NCBI GenBank assembly: GCA_964545585.1
Contig: CAZJFT010000014.1
Location: forward strand, 1-23,152
Reading direction: 5' to 3'
Source of the DNA: UBA9642 sp964545585
Lineage (GTDB): Archaea > Nanobdellota > Nanobdellia > Woesearchaeales > UBA9642
DNA length: 23,152 bases
Under the pieces are notes generated by a model. The model had not been told where the DNA came from, ran no database searches, and was given only the letters and a program-made list of their open reading frames with translations. The stretch's first letter is position 1. The number at the start of each line of letters is the position of its first letter. Positions 5,657 to 12,612 of this stretch are shown here, one piece after another. The position numbers and the translations under genes are program-made.

Positions 5657-6577
5657 ATGATACTTACTGATGAGGATTTTGATAAGGCAAAGCTTGCAGG
5701 AAAGATCGCTGCTAAGGCAATCACACATGGACGTTCCCTAATCAAGCCGGGAGTCAAAGTCGTTGATGTTCTCAATCAAGTGGAGAATTTCATCCATCAA
5801 AATAATGGGAAGATGGCATTCCCTGCACAGATAGCGATTAATGAATTAGCCGCACACTTCTGTCCATTGGATGATGATGAGACAATCATCAAATCGACAG
5901 ACCTTGTCAAGCTAGACTTGGGAGTGCACGTAGACGGGATAATCGCTGACAATGCAATAACTATAATCTTCAAGGAAGACAATGAAAGATATGAAGAATT
6001 GAAGACCATAAAACAGGCGTCAGAAGAGGCGTTGAGCAACGCACTCAACATAATAAGGCCAGGGATAACCCTTGGAGAGATTGGCCTCATGATACAGGAG
6101 ACCATATCGAGATATGATTTGAGCCCTATTAAGAACCTCTCAGGGCATGGCCTCGGGAAATATTCTGTGCATGAGCATCCTACAATCCCTAATTTCAATA
6201 CTAATGATAAGACAGAACTTGAAGAGAACCAGATTGTCGCAATAGAGCCGTTCGCAACGAACGGCCACGGGATGGTGTTTGAAAGCTCAAACCCTACATT
6301 GTTCTCGCTATCGCAAATTAGGCCCGTAAGGAGTCCTTATGCAAGGGAAGTATTGACAGAGATAAAAAAATTCGACAAGCTTCCATTCACCACAAGATGG
6401 CTTACAAAAAATATCAACCACGGAAAAGTCCGTTTAGGACTGACCGAATTGAGGAATTATGGAGTGATACATGAATATCCTCCATTGGTTGAGTCGAAGA
6501 AAGGCATCGTGAGCCAGACAGAACACACAGTCATAGTCAGAGACAAGCCTATAATTACTACAGATAGGGATGAATGA
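5657..6577 (+). CDS. map: Methionine aminopeptidase, type II
   Basis: Removes the initiator Met from nascent proteins using a two-metal site. The 306-aa product matches the archaeal type II enzyme in length. In numbering from this start, H67 lies in ELAAHFCP, metal ligands D87 and D98 in LDLGVHVDGIIADNA, H164 in LSGHGLG, E197 in AIEPFAT, and E289 in QTEHTVIV. The spacings between D, D, H, E and E agree with the Pyrococcus enzyme as I recall it. The frame extends four codons upstream to a TTG, but the ATG at 5657 is about 25 nt after the TATA box. The gene has its own promoter. It converges on the zinc-ribbon gene, and their stops share a hairpin. Confidence 0.96.
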   Translation: MILTDEDFDKAKLAGKIAAKAITHGRSLIKPGVKVVDVLNQVENFIHQNNGKMAFPAQIAINELAAHFCPLDDDETIIKSTDLVKLDLGVHVDGIIADNAITIIFKEDNERYEELKTIKQASEEALSNALNIIRPGITLGEIGLMIQETISRYDLSPIKNLSGHGLGKYSVHEHPTIPNFNTNDKTELEENQIVAIEPFATNGHGMVFESSNPTLFSLSQIRPVRSPYAREVLTEIKKFDKLPFTTRWLTKNINHGKVRLGLTELRNYGVIHEYPPLVESKKGIVSQTEHTVIVRDKPIITTDRDE

Positions 6578-6596
6578 TTTTTTTCATCAAAAATCA
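6575..6596. terminator. Shared convergent hairpin between map and the zinc-ribbon gene
   Basis: TGATTTTT (6575-6582) and AAAAATCA (6589-6596) form a perfect 8-bp inverted repeat. The TGA stop of map is the left end of the stem and the TGA of the opposite gene is the right end. Each strand reads a T-run, so it could terminate transcription in both directions. Confidence 0.45.
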
Positions 6597-6785
6597 CATG
6601 AACTCATACCTGTTCAAGAATTCTTTCTCATCTCTTCTTCGCATAGAGATATAGCCGCATTGCTCGCAAGTTATCTTCTCATATACTTTATGATGTTGAT
6701 GCAGCAATTCAATGTTGTTCCCATGCGGTTTCTTGCAGTTGCCGCATATTTCCTCTAAGTGACTCTCTCTCAATGCGTGTGGCAT
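6594..6785 (-). CDS. Small zinc-ribbon protein, 63 aa
   Basis: A compact protein with two CxxC knuckles: C14/C17 (ICGNCKKPHG) and C40/C43 (TCEQCGY). This is a typical four-Cys zinc ribbon, with a His-rich turn between them (LHQHHK) and a basic, Arg-rich C-terminal segment. Such ribbons bind nucleic acids or proteins, and the specific role cannot be told. An overlapping plus-strand frame at 6570-6758 lacks any such motif. The ATG at 6785 is about 27 nt from a minus-strand TATA-like ATATTTAAAAA (6807-6817), so it is probably leaderless. It is divergent from the membrane protein at 6891 and convergent with map. Confidence 0.75.
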   Translation of the reverse strand: MPHALRESHLEEICGNCKKPHGNNIELLHQHHKVYEKITCEQCGYISMRRRDEKEFLNRYEFM

Positions 6786-6806
6786 GACTGCTTTGCAAAA
6801 CGCTCA

Positions 6807-6817
6807 TTTTTAAATAT
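6807..6817 (-). promoter_or_regulatory. TATA-like box for the zinc-ribbon gene
   Basis: ATATTTAAAAA on the minus strand, centred about 27 nt from the ATG at 6785. The spacer to 6890 also carries a 12-bp direct repeat, AATAATGAAAAA at 6822-6833 and 6850-6861, between the two divergent promoters. Confidence 0.4.
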
Positions 6818-6860
6818 TGTGAATAATGAAAAAATAATATATAGCCTTAAATAATGAAAA

Positions 6861-6870
6861 ATATATAAAT
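6861..6870 (+). promoter_or_regulatory. TATA box for the two-TM protein gene
   Basis: ATATATAAAT is centred about 25 nt before the ATG at 6891; the transcript is probably leaderless. Confidence 0.5.
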
Positions 6871-6890
6871 ACCACATTATAATAAACATC

Positions 6891-7322
6891 ATGGTAAGGA
6901 TATTTTCAAAATCAAGGAGATACATAGATGAATTGAAATCCTCTATGAACATAAAGAATAAGATAGATTCTAGCAAGATAGACTCATTGTATGGCGTTAG
7001 GTCAAGATTGATAAAGAGCAGAGATACGCTCAATTTCTTGAGGATAATATTCTTCATCGCATTATACGCATCTATAATCTCAAGCTTCACGACATTGTTC
7101 AACCTCATCCCTGCCGTCTCTAAATTTCTTGATTTCCTGCTGACATTGTTCAGCATCATCGGAACCACTTTCTCTATAATAATGATATTCTTCCTCGCCC
7201 ATTCCATAAGGAATTATGATAGGGATATAGCGACAATAGAGAGCCACATACTATCTATAAACGTAAAACATGACAGGTCCAAACCTGAAGAATTCGACTT
7301 ATTAATGAAGAAGATAAAATAA
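6891..7322 (+). CDS. Hypothetical two-TM membrane protein, 143 aa
   Basis: Not recognised. A basic cytosolic N-terminal region of about 47 residues with helical character is followed by two long hydrophobic segments (about 48-70 and 80-104). These are separated by a short loop containing Pro, and a charged C-terminal helix of about 35 residues follows. This gives a hairpin topology with both ends probably in the cytoplasm. No catalytic or metal-binding motif is visible. It is expressed from its own leaderless promoter and is a single gene followed by the HAD gene's promoter. The long opposite-strand frame at 6770-7207 is its shadow. Possible roles include a membrane scaffold, but there is no evidence for one. 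Confidence 0.7.
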   Translation: MVRIFSKSRRYIDELKSSMNIKNKIDSSKIDSLYGVRSRLIKSRDTLNFLRIIFFIALYASIISSFTTLFNLIPAVSKFLDFLLTLFSIIGTTFSIIMIFFLAHSIRNYDRDIATIESHILSINVKHDRSKPEEFDLLMKKIK

Positions 7323-7375
7323 TTCATACAGCCACAGCAAACTACAACACCAATCACCATTTCTCAACAGTAAAT

Positions 7376-7384
7376 AATATAAAT
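7376..7384 (+). promoter_or_regulatory. TATA box for the HAD-family gene
   Basis: AATATAAAT lies about 25 nt before the ATG at 7405, fitting a leaderless transcript. Nothing else is evident between 7323 and 7404. Confidence 0.5.
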
Positions 7385-7404
7385 GATTCAGGATTCCTGT
7401 AGGG

Positions 7405-8112
7405 ATGGATGAAAAAAAAGAAACGTTGATTGAAAAGATAATAAGCGTAGACTCTCCAAAAATTATTGATATAGACGAGACTGGATTCAATTTTATGCCC
7501 TCTTTCATCAATTATCTAAATTATACATATGGCATAAGCATGGATGTGAGCGATGTAGTGGTTTATGATTTTTCTCGTATAAAAACACTACGAGAGATAG
7601 GGGTGACTTTCCAAGATATTCTTGAGAATCTAAGGAATTTCGGCAACACAGAAGAATTTGTCCACATACCCACACTTGATGGTTTTGTGGAGTTCTATAA
7701 ACGTATAACTAATGATTTCAATAATCTCGAAAAAGCGTATTTTGTGACATCAAGATCTGAGGAATTCTATGATTATCCAAGAGAAAAGACCATAGAGACT
7801 TTGAAAAACAATAAAATCCCATTTCTCAATGATAATCTTATTTTAACCAATGAAAAACATGATTTTGCCATGAGCAAAAATGCAAGATTCGTGTTTGACG
7901 ACAGCATTCATATTGCAGAACAATTTTTAACAAACAATTATTCTGGCCACATAATAATGAATAACACCTCATTCAACTCAATAACAGAGAAAGACAAGAT
8001 ACTTTTAGATAAGGATGACCAAAATTCTAAGATTAAATTAGTGCAATTGACTTATGACCCGCGTGTTACTAGAATAAATAGTTGGTATGATCTATTGAAT
8101 GGAAAAAATTAA
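7405..8112 (+). CDS. HAD-superfamily hydrolase, possibly 5'-nucleotidase-like
   Basis: A 235-aa haloacid dehalogenase-fold phosphatase. Motif I is IIDIDETGF with nucleophile D22 and acid D24. Motif II is YFVTSRSEE (T115 or S116). Motif III is probably K151 in NEKHDFA, and motif IV is FVFDDS (D165/D166). The helical cap between motifs I and II and the TSR after the second strand recall the small deoxyribonucleotidase (NT5C) group, but the substrate is a guess. The ATG follows a TATA box by 25 nt. The gene converges on alaS, with only one base between the stop codons, and a hairpin spans both. Confidence 0.75.
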   Translation: MDEKKETLIEKIISVDSPKIIDIDETGFNFMPSFINYLNYTYGISMDVSDVVVYDFSRIKTLREIGVTFQDILENLRNFGNTEEFVHIPTLDGFVEFYKRITNDFNNLEKAYFVTSRSEEFYDYPREKTIETLKNNKIPFLNDNLILTNEKHDFAMSKNARFVFDDSIHIAEQFLTNNYSGHIIMNNTSFNSITEKDKILLDKDDQNSKIKLVQLTYDPRVTRINSWYDLLNGKN

Positions 8113-8127
8113 TTCATTTGTTTTTCC
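8101..8127. terminator. Shared convergent hairpin between the HAD gene and alaS
   Basis: GGAAAAA (8101-8107) and TTTTTCC (8121-8127) form a perfect 7-bp inverted repeat with both opposite-strand stop codons in the 13-nt loop. It can be read from either side and may act as a two-way terminator. Confidence 0.4.
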
Positions 8128-10672
8128 GTTTCTCCTCTATCTCTCTTAAGAATCGCTCTATTGTCTTGATGACGTTCTCTGGTTGTGTCTTCAATAATGA
8201 TGCTGCTTTCTGCAGTATCTTGTCCTCTGGCTCGTCGCTCTCTTCGACGGATTCTAGCTTGAACTCTTCATCAGAGTTCTTCTTGACTATCTTTTTCCAT
8301 TTCTCAAAGAGTTCAGACGTCCTTCCAGGTATCTGCTTTATATCACATTCAAGCAATGCTGCAACTTTTTCCAATGATCCTTCGTTGTCTTTCTTCGTTT
8401 TCTCTGCGGCAAGTCCTGCTGTGAATTCTATCCTAACTACTCCGTCCTGTATCTTTGTAGTCTTCAATATCTTTATCTGCCCCACATCTCCTGTTATGTC
8501 AAGATGCGTGCCTCCGCATGCCTCTACATCGAATCCCATTATGTCGACTATCCTCAATTCTTTTCCTGGAACTGCGCCTCCTTGATATAATCTGAATCCG
8601 TATTTTGCTTCTGCAAGATTCCTTTTCATGAAGCTCTTATATACTGGAAGATTCTCTTTTATCACTTTGTTCGCCACTTCTTCTATCTCATGCACCTGCT
8701 CCTGCGTCAGGTTCTCATAGTGTGTTATGTCGAGTCTTGCCTTCTCCAATGTTTTCGCTGCACCTGCCTGCCATACATGATTGCCAAGCACTTTTCTTGC
8801 TGCACCATTCAATACGTGTGTCCCAGTATGGTGCTGCGCTAGCTGTATTCTCCTATCGATATCTATACGTCCATGCACTGTCTGTTTCTCTTTGAAATCT
8901 ATTTCTTCAAGGACATGTATTATTGCGCCGCCCTGTTTGAATACATCTATCACATTGCATTTGTTTATTGTCCCGATATCATGCAATTGCCCGCCTGATG
9001 TAGGATAGAAGCTTGTCCTGTCAAGAACGACCTTATAATTTCCTTCTTCTGTGTCATGTATTATCTTAAGGACTGTTGCCTTGAAATCTACGAGATCATA
9101 ATGCTCAAAATAAAGTGCAGTCGTAGTAAGATCATCTATATCATAATGTTTCTCTTTCTTTGTCGCAGTCTTCATCTTTTCTGCGGCAAGACGCGATTCT
9201 TCCTCATGCTTCTCTGTGACTAATGCATAGAAGTTTTCCGGTACATCGATGTTCAATCCTGAATCTTTCGCCGATATGGATAGTTCAAATGGGTCTATGC
9301 CATGGCTGTCATATAATTCTATAAGTTTATCTATCGACAGTTTTTCTCCTTTCTGTATTATGTTCTCTATCAATGCTTTTGTCCTTGCCTTGTTTTCATA
9401 ATACCTTTTCTTCTCGTACTCCATTATTTCATGCACTTCATTGACTGCATCCTGAAGTTCAGGGAATACCGGCTCAAGATATTGAGCGTGTAGCCTAAGA
9501 ACTTTCTTTATATCTATATGATCATGCCATCCGAACTTGTCTATGAATGACATCATCCTCCTGAATATTACCCTCAAATTGTAGAATCCCCCGACATTGC
9601 TCGGCAGGCCTCCGTCTGTCATCGCAAACAGCAACGCTCTTGAATGCTCAGCAATGCTGTATATTCCTGTCATAGGCATTATCTTGCTCTTCAATTCCTC
9701 AACACCTATGCCTATCTTTTCCGATATGAATTGCCATGACTTGTTTATGTCCTCTGTCTCATCTATATTGAGCATCGATGAGTATGGTGCGAATCTCCTG
9801 AAAAGTTCCTGGTCGAAATCCACTTTAGTGTTCTCTATCAGGTAATCCAGGACCGTCGGGAATATTGCGTCATATAATGTCGCTGTCCCCTGAGTGAACC
9901 ATGCAATTCTTTCCATCCCGAGCCCCATATCGAGGACTTTCAGTTTCAATTCTCTGTCTCCCTCATCATGATGCTCATACATCATGTAGACTTGATTGAA
10001 CAGTTCTATTCCATTGCTGAAGAATTCCATGCAAGGCCCATAATTGCCTCCACCAGCCCATGCATCCTCATGGAGTACAAGCTCTTCCTTCTGGAGTCCC
10101 ACAACGCCAACCACATATGAATATATGTCCATGAAGAATTTTTCTTGATCCCACTCTTCTGGGCTCACGAATGCATGTTGTCCTATCATGACGAAACCAG
10201 TGCAATGCGATCCTGTTATGCCTACATTGTCTATGTCTCCGAAACGCAGACAGAATTGCGGAATCACAAGTTTCTTTGCTGGAGCCTCGACCTCTCCAGA
10301 TATCACAAACGGCTGGAATGCAGCGATGCTTGCTATCGTAAAATCTGTTGTAGGATTCCATTTCGCGACTACAGGATACCTGTTTATTGCTGTGTATCCT
10401 CGTTTCTCGAAGTGCGCCTTGTATTTATCCCATACTTCGATGTATGTCATGCTGTGCCTTTTAGGATTCTTCTCAAAGAGCGTCACTCCTTTCATGCATT
10501 CTGCGTCTCCGCATACATCCCTTTTTTCTATTGACCAGAAATATTTCTTGCAATTGACGCATTGCTGCCTGTCGAATCCTTCTCTCTTCAATGCATTAAC
10601 GGCATAGTACTTCTCAGGATTCTTGCTAGCGATAAGCTTGAACTCCTTCTTTAATTCCTTGTCTGTTTTCAT
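8114..10672 (-). CDS. alaS: Alanyl-tRNA synthetase, archaeal type
   Basis: Charges tRNA-Ala and hydrolyses mischarged Ser- or Gly-tRNA-Ala. The 852-aa protein starts with the archaeal N-terminal extension carrying a zinc-like set (C38, C41, C54, C59) before the class II catalytic core. The core includes motif-rich segments such as CLRFGDIDNVG, EDAWAGGGNYGPC and DMGLGMERIAW. The editing domain has HTGTH (H615, H619) and CGGTH (C719, H723). The C-terminal region ends in a charged helix, normal for archaeal forms. The ATG at 10672 has GGTGG at 10677-10681 four bases upstream and a TATA-like box at 10706-10715. It lies 70 nt downstream of a tRNA gene that itself looks like tRNA-Ala. Confidence 0.97.
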   Translation of the reverse strand: MKTDKELKKEFKLIASKNPEKYYAVNALKREGFDRQQCVNCKKYFWSIEKRDVCGDAECMKGVTLFEKNPKRHSMTYIEVWDKYKAHFEKRGYTAINRYPVVAKWNPTTDFTIASIAAFQPFVISGEVEAPAKKLVIPQFCLRFGDIDNVGITGSHCTGFVMIGQHAFVSPEEWDQEKFFMDIYSYVVGVVGLQKEELVLHEDAWAGGGNYGPCMEFFSNGIELFNQVYMMYEHHDEGDRELKLKVLDMGLGMERIAWFTQGTATLYDAIFPTVLDYLIENTKVDFDQELFRRFAPYSSMLNIDETEDINKSWQFISEKIGIGVEELKSKIMPMTGIYSIAEHSRALLFAMTDGGLPSNVGGFYNLRVIFRRMMSFIDKFGWHDHIDIKKVLRLHAQYLEPVFPELQDAVNEVHEIMEYEKKRYYENKARTKALIENIIQKGEKLSIDKLIELYDSHGIDPFELSISAKDSGLNIDVPENFYALVTEKHEEESRLAAEKMKTATKKEKHYDIDDLTTTALYFEHYDLVDFKATVLKIIHDTEEGNYKVVLDRTSFYPTSGGQLHDIGTINKCNVIDVFKQGGAIIHVLEEIDFKEKQTVHGRIDIDRRIQLAQHHTGTHVLNGAARKVLGNHVWQAGAAKTLEKARLDITHYENLTQEQVHEIEEVANKVIKENLPVYKSFMKRNLAEAKYGFRLYQGGAVPGKELRIVDIMGFDVEACGGTHLDITGDVGQIKILKTTKIQDGVVRIEFTAGLAAEKTKKDNEGSLEKVAALLECDIKQIPGRTSELFEKWKKIVKKNSDEEFKLESVEESDEPEDKILQKAASLLKTQPENVIKTIERFLREIEEKRKNK

Positions 10673-10705
10673 ATATCCACCGTAAAGTATTGGTTGTAAA
10701 GAACG

Positions 10706-10715
10706 ATTTAAAAAT
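10706..10715 (-). promoter_or_regulatory. TATA-like box for alaS
   Basis: AATTTTTAAA on the minus strand, about 38 nt from the start codon, would leave a leader of roughly 12 nt containing the GGTGG ribosome site. The T-run at about 10730-10740 (minus-strand CTTTTTT) probably ends the upstream tRNA transcript. Confidence 0.4.
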
Positions 10716-10742
10716 TATACGATTTTCATTTTTAAAAAAGTA

Positions 10743-10861
10743 TGGACGAGTCGGGATTTGAACCCGAAGCCTTCCCGATTCTGGTAAATCTGAAATATAG
10801 TTTACCAAAACTATAGAGAGTATAGCCAACGGGACGTTATACCAGGTTTAACTACCCGCCC
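10743..10861 (-). tRNA. tRNA-Ala(GGC) with a 45-nt anticodon-loop intron
   Basis: Reading the minus strand from G1 at 10861: acceptor GGGCGGG pairs with CTCGTCC and includes G3-U70, the alanine identity pair, with A73 as discriminator. The D stem is GTTA/TAAC, the anticodon stem TCCCG/CGGGA, the T stem TCGGG/CCCGA and the T loop TTCAAAT. The loop begins UUGGC, giving anticodon GGC (10827-10825). An intron at the usual 37/38 site would span 10779-10823. UUGG (32-35) pairs with CCAG, leaving 3-nt bulges on each side (CUA and AAU), as in a bulge-helix-bulge, and the intron has an 8-bp hairpin (TATAGTTT-TGGT-AAACTATA). Splicing there would leave U at position 37, which is unusual; a 36/37 cut would give A37. 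CCA is not encoded. The mature RNA is 74 nt. Confidence 0.85.
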
Positions 10862-10885
10862 ATATTGCAAGAAATCAAGATGTTG

Positions 10886-10895
10886 TTTATAAAAG
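10886..10895 (-). promoter_or_regulatory. TATA box for tRNA-Ala
   Basis: CTTTTATAAA on the minus strand is centred about 29 nt upstream of G1 at 10861, a usual archaeal tRNA promoter position. It is divergent from the promoter of the 93-aa gene. Confidence 0.5.
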
Positions 10896-10922
10896 TTTTC
10901 ACTCAATCAATCCATCACAAAC

Positions 10923-10931
10923 TATTTAAAT
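10923..10931 (+). promoter_or_regulatory. TATA box for the 10963-12590 operon
   Basis: TATTTAAAT lies about 25 nt before a start site near 10951. The leader would be about 12 nt and would begin at the GGTGAT ribosome site (10953-10958). Confidence 0.5.
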
Positions 10932-10962
10932 GCCTCATAATGCACGGGTATTGGTGATATTT

Positions 10963-11244
10963 ATGGCTAAAGTCGTTAAGAATGTATCAAAAAGTAAGGC
11001 ATCAGGGAAGACTTCTGCTGCTTCAAGCAAGGATGAGCAGATAGGATTCCATAAGGGGGCATTGAGCACTTTGAGTAAGGAGCGACAGGAATTAGGAAGG
11101 ATCCTTCAGATTGTTGAGCAATTGATGCAGATGCATGTAGCTGCATTGAACGAATTAGGTGTTGACTTGACTAAAGAGGTCCAGCAGATGAAGGAAGAGA
11201 TCAAGGTCCAATCTAAGAAGAAGCCTATAGAGGATGTTCTTTAG
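10963..11244 (+). CDS. Hypothetical helical protein, 93 aa
   Basis: Not recognised. A Lys/Ser/Ala-rich flexible N-terminus of about 25 residues is followed by an almost continuous amphipathic helix region (about 28-84) with heptad-like Leu/Ile/Val/Met spacing and a Lys-rich end. This would suit a coiled coil or a small helical bundle. There is no Cys and no membrane segment. The frame is open to an ATG at 10930, but GGTGAT at 10953-10958 sits 4 nt before the ATG at 10963, which also fits the TATA position. It is the first gene of an apparent operon with the two paralogous membrane-anchored genes downstream (27-nt gap, then a 4-nt overlap), so it may be a cytosolic partner of those proteins (inference). 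Confidence 0.7.
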   Translation: MAKVVKNVSKSKASGKTSAASSKDEQIGFHKGALSTLSKERQELGRILQIVEQLMQMHVAALNELGVDLTKEVQQMKEEIKVQSKKKPIEDVL

Positions 11245-11271
11245 TGTTATAGTTGACAGAAGAGGGATCTT

Positions 11272-11844
11272 ATGAGAAAGAAAGAGCCTAAGAGATGGGG
11301 TGTGATACTTGTCACGTTGTTCATAGCATTATCTATGATATTGAGCATTTTTGCCATAGTTCTTGATAATCAGAGCAATCAGTTGAAGTATAATGGGTAT
11401 AAGTTTTCATTGACTACAGAGGGATATAAGGTGAAAGTCGACGATAGGGTCCACACATTCAGGAATTATCCTTCACAGCTTGAAAGTTTTAATTTTAGCG
11501 ACAGCTCAAAAAATCTCTTGTCTGAAAGTGTCGCAATAGCGATGCTTTTCAACCCTAACCTGACAGTTGATGATTTGTCATATATAGACTATTCCAGGTT
11601 CGACTTTGATGATAAAATAGATAAGCCTGTTTATTTCGCAGTAACTGAAGAATCTGAATCATACCTTCTCCCAGTATTGGGCTGCGAGAATGCCACTTCA
11701 GAGATACCGTTCTTGGTATTCAACATGAGCACTGAAACATCTATTGTGGAAGATGGCAATTGCATAATAATGAATGCAAAGCTCATGGATATAATCGCTC
11801 TGGAGGAGAGGATTGCGTATCAAATGCTTGGTGTGATGAGATGA
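11272..11844 (+). CDS. Membrane-anchored protein with external Cys-pair domain, paralog 1
   Basis: Unknown function. The 190-aa protein has a basic N-terminus (MRKKEPKRWG), one membrane segment (about 10-31) and a domain of about 155 residues that should lie outside the cell. That domain ends with two cysteines 26 residues apart, C138 in VLGCENA and C164 in DGNCIIM. A hydrophobic helix with EERIAYQMLGVM follows. The downstream gene encodes the same C-terminal layout with identical Cys spacing, so the two look like tandem duplicates. The start has GAGGGATC (11262-11269) a few bases upstream. Its stop overlaps the next start as ATGA, giving tight translational coupling. A disulfide between the two Cys is plausible outside the membrane. 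Confidence 0.75.
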   Translation: MRKKEPKRWGVILVTLFIALSMILSIFAIVLDNQSNQLKYNGYKFSLTTEGYKVKVDDRVHTFRNYPSQLESFNFSDSSKNLLSESVAIAMLFNPNLTVDDLSYIDYSRFDFDDKIDKPVYFAVTEESESYLLPVLGCENATSEIPFLVFNMSTETSIVEDGNCIIMNAKLMDIIALEERIAYQMLGVMR

Positions 11845-12590
11845 GCGAAGCCAAAGAACATGCAAATAGTGAACATAAGACACATCAGCATAAACATGCA
11901 GGAGATGATGAAACAAAAAAAAATATCCATCCGATAATAGTAGTTACATCGATAATATTCATTATATTCCTGGTAATAGCCAGCATAATATTTCTTCCTA
12001 AACTTTTTGGCGAGAATGAAAAAAAAGACCAATATTCAAACGGGGATAATCTAGCGATATACAATTACTATAAATTCAATAGGGGAGAGGACAATCTGTG
12101 GTACTTAGACCTATCGATCAATAACAAGCCTTACTTGATACCTTTTTATCATACGCCATTCCAGATAGAAGACATATATATAGACAATAATACTATGCCT
12201 GCGTTGATGCAATTCAAGAACCGAGAGACACCTAAAGTTATGTATATATCCATTGACCCGTTGGCGCCTTCAAAGATAGCTGTTGCAGCATTCGAGATAA
12301 AAAGGCTCTTAGGAACAAATTATGACATATTCAATTTTGAAGTATACTATGGGATACATTATCTTCATGAAGCCAATTATACAGATTTCCCTGTAGCAAC
12401 ATGCAATGATGCCCGTCCCGACAGGATAATAATGGTCATAAATGTGACTGGAGAGAACTCTATAAGGACCGAAAACAATTGTATAAATATAAATTCCCGG
12501 AGTATAAATGAATCGGTAAGGGTTGCTGATGCGTTTGCATTCCGACTTTTAGGCATAGTGCAAGATTCTACTATTAGAAGAGAAAAATAA
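11841..12590 (+). CDS. Membrane-anchored protein with external Cys-pair domain, paralog 2, His-rich N-terminus
   Basis: Unknown function. I start at the ATG at 11841, which overlaps the upstream stop by four bases; the longer frame from 11760 would run through the upstream gene. The 249-aa product has a polar, His-rich N-terminus (H7, H12, H15, H17, H19, H30), one membrane segment (about 31-53) and an external domain of about 195 residues. C188 (PVATCND) and C214 (ENNCINI) are 26 residues apart, as in the upstream protein. The closing helix AFAFRLLGIV parallels IAYQMLGVM there. The external domain is longer than in paralog 1, with an added segment containing PKVMYISIDPLAPSK. The His cluster could bind metal on the cytosolic side, but this is speculation. 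Confidence 0.75.
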   Translation: MSEAKEHANSEHKTHQHKHAGDDETKKNIHPIIVVTSIIFIIFLVIASIIFLPKLFGENEKKDQYSNGDNLAIYNYYKFNRGEDNLWYLDLSINNKPYLIPFYHTPFQIEDIYIDNNTMPALMQFKNRETPKVMYISIDPLAPSKIAVAAFEIKRLLGTNYDIFNFEVYYGIHYLHEANYTDFPVATCNDARPDRIIMVINVTGENSIRTENNCININSRSINESVRVADAFAFRLLGIVQDSTIRREK

Positions 12591-12612
12591 TGAATATAAA
12601 ATGAATATAAAA
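12591..12612 (+). repeat. Tandem 11-bp repeat (two copies) before the methyltransferase gene
   Basis: TGAATATAAAA occurs twice in direct succession between the stop of paralog 2 and the methyltransferase ATG. It contains a TATA-like AATATAAAA in each copy, but too close to the start codon for a normal promoter. Confidence 0.6.

Noticed and set aside
6770..7207. Minus-strand open frame of 145 codons opposite the two-TM protein
   Set aside because: It overlaps the promoter of the zinc-ribbon gene, has no start signals, and its hydrophobic and Met-rich composition is that of an antisense shadow of a membrane protein gene.
10145..10607. Plus-strand open frames opposite alaS (two overlapping, about 130-140 codons)
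   Set aside because: They are antisense to the conserved catalytic domain of AlaRS and lack start signals.
11760..11840. 27-codon upstream extension of paralog 2
   Set aside because: It would run inside the coding region of paralog 1; the ATGA overlap at 11841 is the typical coupled start.
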